Assembly (NCBI RefSeq): GCF_900626075.1
Contig: NZ_UYZY01000007.1
Coordinates: forward strand, 62,001 to 126,000
Origin: Clostridium transplantifaecale
GTDB lineage: Bacteria; Bacillota; Clostridia; Lachnospirales; Lachnospiraceae
Direction: 5' to 3'
DNA length: 64,000 nt
The position numbers and the translations under genes were made by a program. Positions within the stretch are counted from its first letter, which is position 1, and each line of letters starts with the position of its first letter. The notes beneath the pieces were generated by a model that was not told the origin of the DNA, searched no databases, and was given only the letters and a program-made list of their open reading frames with translations. This document shows positions 44,658 to 53,679 of the stretch, one piece after another.

Positions 44658-44778
44658 CTACTAGACTGAGTTATGCCCAAATTCTGGATTATTATCGAAC
44701 AGCGGCAAATGCAATTTATCTAAGGCCATAATTTTAATACGTAATTTCACTTAAAACCCAAGAAAAGAGAGGACCCCC

Positions 44779-46593
44779 ATGGCAATAGTTGACCAGAGCA
44801 AAATCAGAAATTTCTGCATCATCGCCCACATTGATCACGGCAAGTCAACCCTTGCAGACCGAATCATAGAGAGAACCGGCTTACTTACCAGCAGGGAGAT
44901 GCAGTCCCAGGTACTTGACAACATGGATTTAGAGCGTGAGCGCGGAATCACGATTAAAGCTCAGGCTGTCCGTACCGTATACACAGCAAAAGATGGAGAA
45001 GAATATATATTTAACCTGATCGATACCCCAGGCCATGTCGATTTCAATTACGAGGTGTCGCGGAGTCTGGCAGCCTGTGACGGAGCTATCCTTGTCGTGG
45101 ATGCCGCCCAGGGAATCGAGGCGCAGACACTGGCGAACGTATACCTTGCCCTCGATCATAACCTGGATGTATTTCCGGTTATCAATAAAATCGATCTTCC
45201 TAGCGCAGAACCGGACAGGGTTGCTGCCGAAATCGAAGACGTAATCGGAATTGAAGCGCATGATGCACCGAGAATCTCTGCCAAAATAGGCTTGAATATC
45301 GATGAAGTCCTGGAACAGATCGTAGAGAAAATTCCTGCCCCGCAGGGGGATACATCCGCCCCGCTTCAGGCCCTTATTTTCGATTCCCTGTATGATTCAT
45401 ACAAGGGCGTTATCGTATTCTGCCGAATCAAGAACGGAAGCGTCCGAAAAGGGACTCCGATTAAAATGATGGCAACCGGGGCTACGGCCGACGTTGTGGA
45501 GGTCGGCTACTTCGGAGCCGGTCAGTTCTTCCCGTGTGAGGAACTGGAAGCCGGAATGGTAGGCTACATCACGGCCAGCATCAAGAATGTAAGAGACACT
45601 ATGGTGGGTGATACCATTACAAATGAGGAGAATCCATGCTCAGAACCGCTTCCGGGATATAAAAAAGTGACTCCGATGGTATACTGCGGCCTTTATCCGG
45701 CCGACGGGGCAAAATATCCCGATCTCCGGGACGCACTGGAAAAACTTCAGTTAAATGATGCCTCCCTCTTCTTTGAACCGGAGACATCCATCGCCCTCGG
45801 ATTTGGTTTCCGCTGCGGCTTCTTAGGCCTTCTGCACCTTGATATCATTGAAGAGCGTCTGGAACGTGAATATAACCTGGATCTCGTGACGACGGCCCCC
45901 GGCGTTGTTTACCGTGTGCACAAGACAAACGGGGATATGATGGAGCTTACGAATCCATCCAATCTTCCGGATCCGTCCGAAATCGAATATATGGAAGAGC
46001 CAATTGTGTCTGCAGAAATCATGGTAACAACCGAATTTGTCGGTGCTATCATGACACTGTGCCAGGAGCGCCGCGGCGTTTACCTTGGAATGGAGTATAT
46101 TGAGGCGACCAGAGCCTTGTTAAAATATGAGCTTCCACTGAATGAGATTATCTATGACTTCTTTGACGCACTGAAATCACGCTCACGCGGATATGCCTCT
46201 TTTGATTACGAACTGAAAGGATATGAAGAGTCCAAGCTGGTGAAACTCGACATTCTTGTGAACCGGGAAGAGGTCGATGCACTTTCCTTTATTGTATTCG
46301 AAGGTTCTGCCTATGAACGCGGCAGAAGGATGTGTGAGAAGTTAAAGGATGAAATTCCGAGACACCTGTTTGAAATTCCGATTCAGGCTGCCGTAGGCGG
46401 AAAAATCATTGCCAGGGAGACAGTCAAGGCAATGAGAAAAGACGTACTCGCCAAATGTTATGGCGGCGATATCTCGCGTAAGAGAAAACTTCTGGAAAAA
46501 CAGAAGGAAGGCAAGAAGAGAATGCGTCAGATCGGTAACGTGGAGATTCCACAGAAAGCATTTATGAGCGTTTTGAAGCTGGATGAAGAGTAA
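44779..46593 (+). CDS. lepA: Elongation factor 4 (LepA, ribosomal back-translocase)
   Basis: Translational GTPase of 604 residues acting on stalled or mis-translocated ribosomes. G1 motif AHIDHGKST, switch II DTPGHVDF, G4 NKIDLP, then the EF-G-like domains and the LepA-specific C-terminal domain with CYGGDISRKRKLLEKQKEGKKRM. The length is usual. It is followed 36 bp later by hemW, the normal partner. Base composition returns here to the level of the rest of the chromosome. Confidence 0.98.
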   Translation: MAIVDQSKIRNFCIIAHIDHGKSTLADRIIERTGLLTSREMQSQVLDNMDLERERGITIKAQAVRTVYTAKDGEEYIFNLIDTPGHVDFNYEVSRSLAACDGAILVVDAAQGIEAQTLANVYLALDHNLDVFPVINKIDLPSAEPDRVAAEIEDVIGIEAHDAPRISAKIGLNIDEVLEQIVEKIPAPQGDTSAPLQALIFDSLYDSYKGVIVFCRIKNGSVRKGTPIKMMATGATADVVEVGYFGAGQFFPCEELEAGMVGYITASIKNVRDTMVGDTITNEENPCSEPLPGYKKVTPMVYCGLYPADGAKYPDLRDALEKLQLNDASLFFEPETSIALGFGFRCGFLGLLHLDIIEERLEREYNLDLVTTAPGVVYRVHKTNGDMMELTNPSNLPDPSEIEYMEEPIVSAEIMVTTEFVGAIMTLCQERRGVYLGMEYIEATRALLKYELPLNEIIYDFFDALKSRSRGYASFDYELKGYEESKLVKLDILVNREEVDALSFIVFEGSAYERGRRMCEKLKDEIPRHLFEIPIQAAVGGKIIARETVKAMRKDVLAKCYGGDISRKRKLLEKQKEGKKRMRQIGNVEIPQKAFMSVLKLDEE

Positions 46594-46629
46594 CAGAAAC
46601 CACAACAAATCATCAATCAGGCAGGGAAA

Positions 46630-47886
46630 ATGGAAAAGAAGAAAACACTGGAATTATACATCCACATTCCATTCTGCGTTAAAAAATGTCAATACTGCGA
46701 TTTCCTTTCTTTTGCAGCGGACGAAGAGACAAAACAAAGATATGTGGATCAATTAGTAAAAGAAATCGGCATATGCGGGAAGAGAATGACCGGGCAGGGC
46801 GCGAAAACGTCCTTCCCGGTAATTTCTGCGTTTATAGGAGGCGGCACCCCGTCCTCCCTGGACCACCGCCACATTACCTCTATTATGAATGCGATAAAAG
46901 AAAATTTCACTTTATTGCCGAATGCAGAGATTACAATCGAGGCCAATCCGGGAACGCTTACCGCTGATAAGCTGCATGCTTACAGGGCGGCCGGAATCAA
47001 CCGCCTTAGCCTGGGCCTGCAGTCGGCCAATCCAAGTGAATTAAAGGCGCTTGGCCGAATCCATACCTGGAATGAATTTTTGGAAAGCTTCCGTTTGGCA
47101 CGGGCAGCCGGTTTTGAGAATATCAATATCGATCTGATGTCGGCGCTTCCCGGGCAGAGCTTTGAATCTTATGCCGACACGCTCGAATGCGTTGTACTTC
47201 TCGAACCGGAACATATTTCGGCATACAGTCTCATCATTGAGGAGGGAACCCCTTTCTATGAGAAATATTCATTAATGGAAGAAGAAATCAGGAAATATGG
47301 AGCAGTACGGCAAAAAGATGTTTCCAATGTAACGGAGGAGTCTCCGGAACTAGTTCCGCTTCCGGATGAAGAGGAAGAACGGAGGATGTATCATTACACG
47401 AAAGAATACCTGGCTGAAAAAGGGTATCACCGTTATGAAATCTCCAATTATTCCAGGCCGGGCAGGGAGTGCGTCCACAATAAGGGATATTGGCTCGGCA
47501 CCGATTATCTCGGTATCGGCCTGGGGGCCGCGTCACTTGCAGGCGGGGAGCGGTTTTCCGTAACCAGGGATATGGAGCGGTATCTTGCGTTAACCGTAGA
47601 AGAACTGGCAGCGGGACTTCAATATGAGAACCGGGAGAGTCTGACGGAGCAGGAGAAGATGGAAGAATTCATGTTCCTGGGACTTCGGCTGACTGACGGT
47701 GTTTTGGCCAGGGACTTTGAAATCCGGTTTGGCATTAATATAGAAAAGATATACGGTGAAATCTTTGGAAAGCTGATGGAAGAAGGCCTGATCCGGATGA
47801 CGGGGACAGGGGAGGAAAGAAGATATCAGCTGACCGGGTTTGGACTTGATGTGAGTAACTGCGTGCTGGCCGAATTTCTTCTATAA
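46630..47886 (+). CDS. hemW: HemW, radical-SAM heme chaperone (HemN-like)
   Basis: A 418-residue radical SAM protein with the 4Fe-4S cluster motif Cys16-x3-Cys20-x2-Cys23 (CVKKCQYC) and the GGGTPS SAM-binding strand. Like HemW, and unlike true coproporphyrinogen dehydrogenase HemN, it starts directly with the radical SAM core and lacks the HemN N-terminal extension. HemW delivers heme to client proteins in other bacteria; its role in a largely heme-poor anaerobe is unclear. Automated pipelines often mislabel it as HemN. Confidence 0.93.
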   Translation: MEKKKTLELYIHIPFCVKKCQYCDFLSFAADEETKQRYVDQLVKEIGICGKRMTGQGAKTSFPVISAFIGGGTPSSLDHRHITSIMNAIKENFTLLPNAEITIEANPGTLTADKLHAYRAAGINRLSLGLQSANPSELKALGRIHTWNEFLESFRLARAAGFENINIDLMSALPGQSFESYADTLECVVLLEPEHISAYSLIIEEGTPFYEKYSLMEEEIRKYGAVRQKDVSNVTEESPELVPLPDEEEERRMYHYTKEYLAEKGYHRYEISNYSRPGRECVHNKGYWLGTDYLGIGLGAASLAGGERFSVTRDMERYLALTVEELAAGLQYENRESLTEQEKMEEFMFLGLRLTDGVLARDFEIRFGINIEKIYGEIFGKLMEEGLIRMTGTGEERRYQLTGFGLDVSNCVLAEFLL

Positions 47887-47890
47887 AAAT

Positions 47891-47912
47891 CTTCTATAAG
47901 ATCTTATAGAAG
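47891..47912. repeat. Perfect 22-bp palindrome after hemW
   Basis: CTTCTATAAGA is followed by its exact reverse complement. On the minus strand it is followed by ATTTTTATAG, on the plus strand by an A-run, so it is not a plus-strand terminator for hemW. Confidence 0.6.
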
Positions 47913-47930
47913 AAAAAAGGGCACACAGGC

Positions 47931-47955
47931 TGCTGTTCGCAGGTAATATTCCGCG
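47931..47955 (+). repeat. Dispersed 25-bp repeat, copy A
   Basis: Contains CAGGTAATATTCCGCG and matches copies at 53765-53789 (same strand) and 55229-55253 (opposite strand) over 25 bp with a few substitutions. Confidence 0.6.
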
Positions 47956-48038
47956 AGGTGTTTATGCGCGCATCTTGCATAGAAATCCCGAACTGCAACG
48001 CGCAAAACGCAGGAATCATTCGCGCCTGTAAGGAAATC

Positions 48039-48067
48039 TTTACATTTATATATGTATTTGCTATTAT
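48039..48067 (+). promoter_or_regulatory. Candidate promoter of the TauE-family gene
   Basis: TTTACA (48039-48044), 17-bp spacer, TATTAT (48062-48067), about 175 bp upstream of the start codon. The leader would contain the phased A-tract region. Confidence 0.5.
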
Positions 48068-48108
48068 ATAGTGAGTTTTAAAGAAACGATAACATTTATA
48101 AATGCGCT

Positions 48109-48180
48109 ATTATAAAAAAGACATTATAAAAAGAGATATTATAAAAAGCGATAAAAAGATATAAAAAGCGATAAAAAGCT
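48109..48180. repeat. Phased A-tract repeat
   Basis: Four tandem 10-bp units of ATAAAAAG(C/A)(G/T) at 48141-48180 place A5 tracts exactly one helical turn apart (48143, 48153, 48163, 48173). Two further A5/A6 tracts lie upstream at 48114 and 48128. Such phasing is the classic signature of intrinsically curved DNA. Confidence 0.8.
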
Positions 48181-48243
48181 TGACAACAAAGTTATAAGAT
48201 TAAAAAAAGAAGTAAATCAGCTTCATCCGGGAGGAACCACATA

Positions 48244-49002
48244 ATGGAAATCACATTGACACACTATTTGATCGTATGTCCCCTTTTATTTTTGGCAGGC
48301 TTGCTGGATTCAATTGCAGGAGGGGGCGGTCTGATTTCGCTCCCGGCTTTTCTGATTGCCGGAATCCCTCCGCATATGGCGCTTGGAACCAACAAAATGG
48401 GCTCCTCCATGGGGGCAACTGTTTCCACATTCCGCTTTGCAAAAAACGGATATATTCATTTGAAAAAAGTCATCTGGTTTATTGCAGCAGCCCTGACAGG
48501 TTCCACGATTGGTTCAAACCTGACGCTTCTGGTGAGTGAGAAAATCATAGAGTACCTGATGGTGATAGTGCTTCCCATCGTTGCTTTTTATGTGCTCTGC
48601 AATAAGAAAATCGGTGATGATTCACAGGCAGGCACGATATCGCCTAAAAAGTCATTTATTGTGTCACTCACCGCGGCGTTTGTGTTTGGCATCTATGACG
48701 GTTTTTACGGCCCGGGAACAGGTACATTTCTGATCCTCATCCTTACAGGTGCGGCAAAGTATACGCTGAAAGAGGCAGCCGGAACGACAAAGGCTATCAA
48801 CCTGTCGTCCAATATCGCTGCGCTCGTTACTTTTATCATAAACGGGAAGGTTTTATACCCCCTTGGCCTGGCAGCAGGGCTCTGCAGCATAGTCGGAAAT
48901 TATATCGGCTCCGGCCTCGTCCTTTCCAACGGACAGAAAATAGTGCGCCCACTGGTGCTGGTCGTGCTGACAATCCTGTTTGGAAAAATCCTGTTTGGAT
49001 AA
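48244..49002 (+). CDS. TauE/SafE (TSUP) family anion permease
   Basis: A 252-residue membrane protein with seven or eight hydrophobic segments and the family's two Gly-rich signatures: GGGGLISLPAFLIAGIPPHMALGTNK near the N terminus (only its first part is quoted in this field elsewhere) and GFYGPGTGTF near the middle. TSUP proteins export sulfite, sulfonates or other organosulfur anions. The substrate is not predictable. GGGAGG precedes the ATG. It stands alone between hemW and prmA, with a curved-DNA region upstream. Confidence 0.88.
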   Translation: MEITLTHYLIVCPLLFLAGLLDSIAGGGGLISLPAFLIAGIPPHMALGTNKMGSSMGATVSTFRFAKNGYIHLKKVIWFIAAALTGSTIGSNLTLLVSEKIIEYLMVIVLPIVAFYVLCNKKIGDDSQAGTISPKKSFIVSLTAAFVFGIYDGFYGPGTGTFLILILTGAAKYTLKEAAGTTKAINLSSNIAALVTFIINGKVLYPLGLAAGLCSIVGNYIGSGLVLSNGQKIVRPLVLVVLTILFGKILFG

Positions 49003-49039
49003 ACAGATAAAAAACAGGATGGCAGCATAATACTCTATA

Positions 49040-49087
49040 TTTAACAAAATTCAATATTTAACAAAATTCATCGTTTAACAAAATTCA
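49040..49087. repeat. Three direct repeats of 14 bp, period 17
   Basis: TTTAACAAAATTCA occurs identically at 49040-49053, 49057-49070 and 49074-49087, 45 bp before the prmA start. The spacing puts the copies about 1.6 turns apart. It may be slippage-generated or a set of protein sites. Confidence 0.8.
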
Positions 49088-49131
49088 TAAAATGACAATG
49101 ATATAGAAAATATCAATATGGAGGAAGACCC

Positions 49132-50088
49132 ATGAAATGGAAAAAATTCACCCTGACGACAACGACAGAGGCCGTTGATTTAATCAGTTGCACATTTGAC
49201 GAGATAGGTATAGAAGGAATTGAAATTGAGGATAACATTCCGCTGACGGAAAAAGAGACGAAGGGGATGTTTATCGACATTCTTCCCGAGCTTCCGCCCG
49301 ATGAAGGTGTGGCAAAGGTCAGTTTTTATCTGGATGACGACGAGAATGTGGAAGAAATGTTAAAGAAAGTGGACGAGGCTCTGGAAGAGCTTAAGATGTT
49401 TACCGACCTTGGCGCATGCACCATCGAGGCGTCGGAGACGGAGGACAAGGACTGGATTAACAACTGGAAACAGTATTTCAAACCGTTCACCGTGGACAAT
49501 ATCCTGATCAAACCAACATGGGAAACTATACCGGAAGAGCATAAAGACAAGCTTTTGATCCAGATCGATCCGGGAACGGCATTTGGAACGGGAATGCATG
49601 AGACGACACAGCTCTGCATTCGTCAGCTTCAAAAATATGTAAACTGTGATACAAAAGTCCTGGACGTGGGAACCGGAAGCGGAATTCTTGGAATTACAGC
49701 CCTGAAACTTGGCGCCAAAGAGGTGTTTGGCACCGATCTGGACGAGAATGCCATCACGGCCGTAGGGGAAAACCTGGAGGCCAACGGCATTTCCACCGAC
49801 CGTTTTAAGGTACTGCAGGGAAATATTATTGACGACAAGAGCGTGCAGGACATTGCAGGCTATGAGTGTTACGATGTGGCGGTTGCTAATATCCTGGCTG
49901 ATATCATCATCCTGCTGCAGAAGGAAATTCCGGTACACATTAAAAAGGGAGGAATTTTTATTACCTCCGGAATTATCAATATGAAGGAAGAAGCTGTTAA
50001 AGCGGCATTTGCGGCTAATGATGCATTCGAAGTGATTGAAGTGACATATCAGGGAGAGTGGGTTTCCGTAACGGCGCGTAAGAAATAA
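49132..50088 (+). CDS. prmA: Ribosomal protein L11 methyltransferase
   Basis: SAM-dependent methyltransferase of 318 residues that trimethylates L11. It has an N-terminal substrate-recognition domain (about 1-75 with the acidic DIGIEGIEIED-like stretch) and a Rossmann domain with VLDVGTGSGILGI (motif I), IDPGTAFGTGMHETT and VANILADIII. ATGGAGGAAG precedes the start. It is followed 54 bp later by rsmE, the usual partner. Confidence 0.96.
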   Translation: MKWKKFTLTTTTEAVDLISCTFDEIGIEGIEIEDNIPLTEKETKGMFIDILPELPPDEGVAKVSFYLDDDENVEEMLKKVDEALEELKMFTDLGACTIEASETEDKDWINNWKQYFKPFTVDNILIKPTWETIPEEHKDKLLIQIDPGTAFGTGMHETTQLCIRQLQKYVNCDTKVLDVGTGSGILGITALKLGAKEVFGTDLDENAITAVGENLEANGISTDRFKVLQGNIIDDKSVQDIAGYECYDVAVANILADIIILLQKEIPVHIKKGGIFITSGIINMKEEAVKAAFAANDAFEVIEVTYQGEWVSVTARKK

Positions 50089-50142
50089 GAGTACAGAAAA
50101 GATTCCAAAGCAGGGCGTCACTTCAGCCATTAAGGGGAAAAT

Positions 50143-50880
50143 ATGTATCATTTTTTTGTAGAACGCGAACAGATCGGAGAGGATGTCATCACGGTTGTCG
50201 GCTCCGATGTAAACCATATAAAAAATGTCCTCAGGATGAATCCGGGAGAGCAGGTGCTGATCAGCGACAAGAGAGGCGGCGATTACCTGTGTGAGGTGAA
50301 GGATTTCACTCGGGAAACCGTACTTTTCGGCATTTTGGAGGCCAGAGAAAACGGAATGGAGCTTCCTGCCAGAATACACCTGTTTCAGGGACTGCCTAAA
50401 AGTGATAAGATGGAACTTATCATCCAGAAGGCTGTGGAGCTTGGCGTTTACCGGATCATTCCGGTGGAGACAAAACGTGTGGTGGTAAAGCTGGACGCGA
50501 AAAAAGAGGAGGCCAGGCTGAAACGCTGGAATGCCATTTCCGAGAGCGCGGCCAAACAGTCGAAACGCAGCATAATCCCCGAGGTAACCGGTGTGGTAAA
50601 ATATAGAGAAGCGCTTCAGATGACAGATGGCTTTGGACTCAAACTGGTTCCCTATGAATGTGCCGAGGGGATGGAAGAGACCAGAAGACTTCTGGGAAAG
50701 GCGGAGCCGGGCATGGATATCGCGGTGTTTATCGGTCCGGAAGGCGGCTTTGAGGAAGAGGAAATACGCCAGGCAAATGAGAGGGAGATTTACCCTGTCA
50801 CACTTGGAAAACGTATTTTGAGAACAGAGACGGCGGGGCTGTGCATTTTGTCGGCGCTGATGATTTCACTGGAACAATAG
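50143..50880 (+). CDS. rsmE: 16S rRNA m3U1498 methyltransferase
   Basis: SPOUT-family methyltransferase of 245 residues with an N-terminal PUA-like domain and the C-terminal knot: FIGPEGGFEEEE and LGKRILRTETAGL form the SAM-binding site. It follows prmA and precedes a cysteine desulfurase by 15 bp, so these genes are one transcript devoted to ribosome and tRNA modification. Confidence 0.96.
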   Translation: MYHFFVEREQIGEDVITVVGSDVNHIKNVLRMNPGEQVLISDKRGGDYLCEVKDFTRETVLFGILEARENGMELPARIHLFQGLPKSDKMELIIQKAVELGVYRIIPVETKRVVVKLDAKKEEARLKRWNAISESAAKQSKRSIIPEVTGVVKYREALQMTDGFGLKLVPYECAEGMEETRRLLGKAEPGMDIAVFIGPEGGFEEEEIRQANEREIYPVTLGKRILRTETAGLCILSALMISLEQ

Positions 50881-50895
50881 AAAAGAGGAATGAAC

Positions 50896-52050
50896 ATGGA
50901 AGCATACTTTGACAATTCGGCCACTACGCAGGTTTTTGACTGCGTGAAAGACGCGGTAGTGAATGCCATGACCATGGACTACGGCAATGCGGCGGCCCGT
51001 CACATGAAGGGTGTGGAGGCGGAAAATATTATTAAAGAGGCCAAAAGAGAGATTGCAAACTCCCTGAAAGTGCAGGAAAAAGAAATTCTGTTCACTTCCG
51101 GTGGAACGGAATCCAATAACCTCGCATTGATTGGAACGGCGCTGGCAAACCAGAGAACCGGTAAACACCTGATCACGACGGCTGTGGAACATCCGTCCAT
51201 CTACAATACAATGGCATGGCTGGAGGAGCAGGGATTTGAAGTTACCTATCTTCCTGTGGATTCATTCGGCTGCATTTCACTGGAGGAGCTTTCCGGGGCG
51301 GTCAGGGAGGATACAATCCTGGTCTCCGTCATGTATGTCAATAATGAGATTGGCGCGGTAGAGCCGGTGGAAGAAATTTCACGGTGCATTAAGAAAAAGA
51401 ATCCAAAGACGTATTTCCATGTGGATGCAATCCAGGCCTATGGCAAATATCAGATCCGGCCGAAAAAACAGGGGATCGATCTGCTTTCCGTCAGCGGTCA
51501 TAAGATTCACGGTCCAAAAGGGATTGGCTTTTTATATATTGATGAGAAGACAAAGATCCGCCCTATTATTTTCGGCGGCGGCCAGCAGAAGGGGATGCGT
51601 TCCGGAACCGAGAATGTACCGGGCTGTGCCGGTCTGGGAGCGGCGGTTAAGGAAATTTACCGGGATCACGCGGAGCATGTGGAGAAACTCTATACTCTGA
51701 GAGAGCGGCTGATAGCCGGACTTAAGACCATTGAAGGTGTGACAATCAACGGCCATGAGGACAGACAGAATGCCCCCCAGGTGGTCAGCGCCAGCTTTGA
51801 GGGGGTTAAGAGCGAAGTCCTTCTTCATGCGCTGGAGGACAAGGGAATCTATGTTTCTTCCGGTTCGGCCTGTTCATCCAACCATCCGGGAGTCAGCGGA
51901 ACACTCAAGGCAATCGGCGTGAAAAAAGAACTGCAGGATTCTACGCTGCGTTTCAGCTTTGGGATGTTTAACACGGAGGAAGAGGTAGACTACGCCGTTG
52001 AAACGCTGAAAGAGCTGCTGCCGGTACTGAGACGTTATAGAGCGAAATAA
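50896..52050 (+). CDS. Cysteine desulfurase (NifS/IscS family)
   Basis: PLP enzyme that takes sulfur from cysteine as a persulfide, 384 residues from ATG 50896 (GAGGA six bases upstream; the ATG at 50890 abuts that site). The PLP lysine lies in SGHKIHGPKG and the persulfide cysteine in SSGSACSSNHPG. Adjacent thiI suggests it serves tRNA 4-thiouridine synthesis, as the NifZ-ThiI pair does in Bacillus, rather than bulk iron-sulfur cluster assembly. Confidence 0.94.
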   Translation: MEAYFDNSATTQVFDCVKDAVVNAMTMDYGNAAARHMKGVEAENIIKEAKREIANSLKVQEKEILFTSGGTESNNLALIGTALANQRTGKHLITTAVEHPSIYNTMAWLEEQGFEVTYLPVDSFGCISLEELSGAVREDTILVSVMYVNNEIGAVEPVEEISRCIKKKNPKTYFHVDAIQAYGKYQIRPKKQGIDLLSVSGHKIHGPKGIGFLYIDEKTKIRPIIFGGGQQKGMRSGTENVPGCAGLGAAVKEIYRDHAEHVEKLYTLRERLIAGLKTIEGVTINGHEDRQNAPQVVSASFEGVKSEVLLHALEDKGIYVSSGSACSSNHPGVSGTLKAIGVKKELQDSTLRFSFGMFNTEEEVDYAVETLKELLPVLRRYRAK

Positions 52051-52122
52051 TATGGCATCCAATGACGCAGGACAGTGAAAACGGATAAGCCATTCAGAGA
52101 GACAGAGAGGATAAATTAATTT

Positions 52123-53301
52123 ATGGTACGGTCATTTTTAATAAAGTATGCCGAGATTGGCGTTAAAGGTAAGAACAGATACATTTTTGAGGACAAACTG
52201 ACCTCCCACATTCATCACGCGTTAAAACGCCTGGACGGCAATTTCTCCGTTACAAAAGAGTCGGGGCGCATTTATGCGCATGCGGCTTCGGAATTCGATT
52301 ATGACGAGGTTGTGGCGGCTCTGCAGTGCGTATTCGGCATTGCCGGTATCTGCCCGATGGTCCAGATTGAGGACAAGGGATATGATGATTTAAAAGAGCA
52401 GGTTGTTAAATATATTGACGAAACGTATCCCGACAAAAATTTTACGTTTAAAGTGGACACGAGAAGGGCCAACAAACAGTATCCCCATACATCCGACCAG
52501 ATCAACCGTGATTTGGGTGAGATTATCCTGGAAACATACGCTGAAACAAAGGTGGATGTCCATAATCCGGACGTGCTTCTCCATGTGGAGATCAGAGGAA
52601 AGCTCATCAACCTTTATTCCCTCGTTATTCCGGGTCCAGGAGGCATGCCGGTGGGAACCAACGGAAAGGCCATGCTTCTCTTATCAGGCGGTATCGACAG
52701 TCCGGTGGCGGGCTATATGATTGCAAAACGTGGCGTCATGATCGAGGCTACGTATTTCCATGCTCCGCCTTACACGAGCGAGAGGGCCAAGCAGAAGGTT
52801 GTGGATTTGGCAAAGCTGGTATCCAGGTATTCGGGACCGATTAAGCTGCACATCGTGAATTTTACCGATATTCAGCTTTATATCTATGATCAGTGCCCTC
52901 ATGAGGAGCTGACGATTATCATGCGCCGTTACATGATGAAGATTGCGGAAGAGCTGGCTAAAAAGGATGGCTGCCTCGGCCTGATCACAGGGGAGAGTAT
53001 CGGACAGGTGGCTTCCCAGACCGTACATTCACTGGCTGTCACAAACGAAGTTTGCACACTGCCGGTATTCCGTCCGGTAATTGGATTTGATAAACAGGAG
53101 ATAGTGGATATTTCACAGAAGATCGGAACGTTTGAGACATCGATCGAACCTTATGAGGATTGCTGTACGATCTTTGTAGCAAAACATCCCGTTACAAAAC
53201 CTAACCTGGAATTTATCCGAAAGTCGGAGAAAAAACTGGAAGAGAAAATTGATGAGATGCTGAAACAGGCGATAGAAACGGCAGAAATAATAAGGTGCTG
53301 A
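52123..53301 (+). CDS. thiI: tRNA 4-thiouridine synthase
   Basis: Adds sulfur to U8 of tRNA. The 392-residue protein has an N-terminal ferredoxin-like plus THUMP RNA-binding region (about 1-165) and a PP-loop ATPase domain with LLSGGIDSPVAG. It ends without the C-terminal rhodanese domain found in E. coli ThiI, as is usual in Firmicutes; the catalytic cysteine pair expected in the C-terminal part would be the Cys residues near EDCCTIF. Preceded by the cysteine desulfurase gene, its sulfur donor. Confidence 0.96.
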   Translation: MVRSFLIKYAEIGVKGKNRYIFEDKLTSHIHHALKRLDGNFSVTKESGRIYAHAASEFDYDEVVAALQCVFGIAGICPMVQIEDKGYDDLKEQVVKYIDETYPDKNFTFKVDTRRANKQYPHTSDQINRDLGEIILETYAETKVDVHNPDVLLHVEIRGKLINLYSLVIPGPGGMPVGTNGKAMLLLSGGIDSPVAGYMIAKRGVMIEATYFHAPPYTSERAKQKVVDLAKLVSRYSGPIKLHIVNFTDIQLYIYDQCPHEELTIIMRRYMMKIAEELAKKDGCLGLITGESIGQVASQTVHSLAVTNEVCTLPVFRPVIGFDKQEIVDISQKIGTFETSIEPYEDCCTIFVAKHPVTKPNLEFIRKSEKKLEEKIDEMLKQAIETAEIIRC

Positions 53302-53311
53302 CATAAAAAAG

Positions 53312-53348
53312 AACCGCTGCAAAGCAGGTGCTCAGGCAGCGGTTTTTT
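53312..53348. terminator. Bidirectional terminator between thiI and the HPr-like gene
   Basis: AACCGCTGC / GCAGCGGTT stem with a 15-nt loop. T6 follows on the plus strand, and the minus strand reads a T-run after GGTTC, serving both convergent genes. Confidence 0.88.
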
Positions 53349-53386
53349 CCGTCAACAGTGCGTATTTTTTTGTTGAAGGTAATCAC

Positions 53387-53617
53387 TTATACAATGTATG
53401 GTGCTAAGATGGTCAGAATCTCATCAATTTCTGATTCAGAATGGATGTTCAGATCGATAGGCTTGGACAAATCAAGGCTGAAGATACCCATGATGGACTT
53501 TGCATCAATTACATACCTGCCGGATACAAGATCAAAATCGACATTAAATTTTGCTAAATCATTCACAAAGGATTTAACTTTATCAATAGAATTTAAAGAA
53601 ATACTAACTGTTTTCAT
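53387..53617 (-). CDS. HPr-like protein lacking the phosphorylatable histidine
   Basis: A 76-residue protein with the fold pattern of HPr. The best-conserved part is AKSIMGIFSLDLS, equivalent to the region around the regulatory Ser46 (here Ser41). The active-site loop GLHARPA is absent: the matching residues read NSIDKVKSF, with neither His15 nor Arg17. It therefore cannot carry PTS phosphoryl groups but might still be a regulatory partner. AAGAGGAGG precedes the ATG. Single gene with its own promoter and shared terminator; conserved short HPr-like proteins of this type occur in clostridia. Confidence 0.85.
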   Translation of the reverse strand: MKTVSISLNSIDKVKSFVNDLAKFNVDFDLVSGRYVIDAKSIMGIFSLDLSKPIDLNIHSESEIDEILTILAPYIV

Positions 53618-53679
53618 GAAAAAACCTCCTCTTGCTGCTAAGTTGTTACAGCGTATTATGATGGTAAAATGCTAACTCT

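Noticed and set aside
48180..48185. TTGACA after the A-tracts as a promoter -35 box
   Set aside because: No acceptable -10 hexamer at 16-18 bp; the pair at 48039-48067 fits better.
48062..49090. The A-tract and 14-bp direct repeats as CRISPR or origin iterons
   Set aside because: Units are too short, lack spacers of constant unique sequence, and no cas, rep or dnaA gene is nearby.
49360..50379. A 339-codon minus-strand frame across prmA and rsmE
   Set aside because: Spans two well-supported genes on the other strand; no domain recognised.
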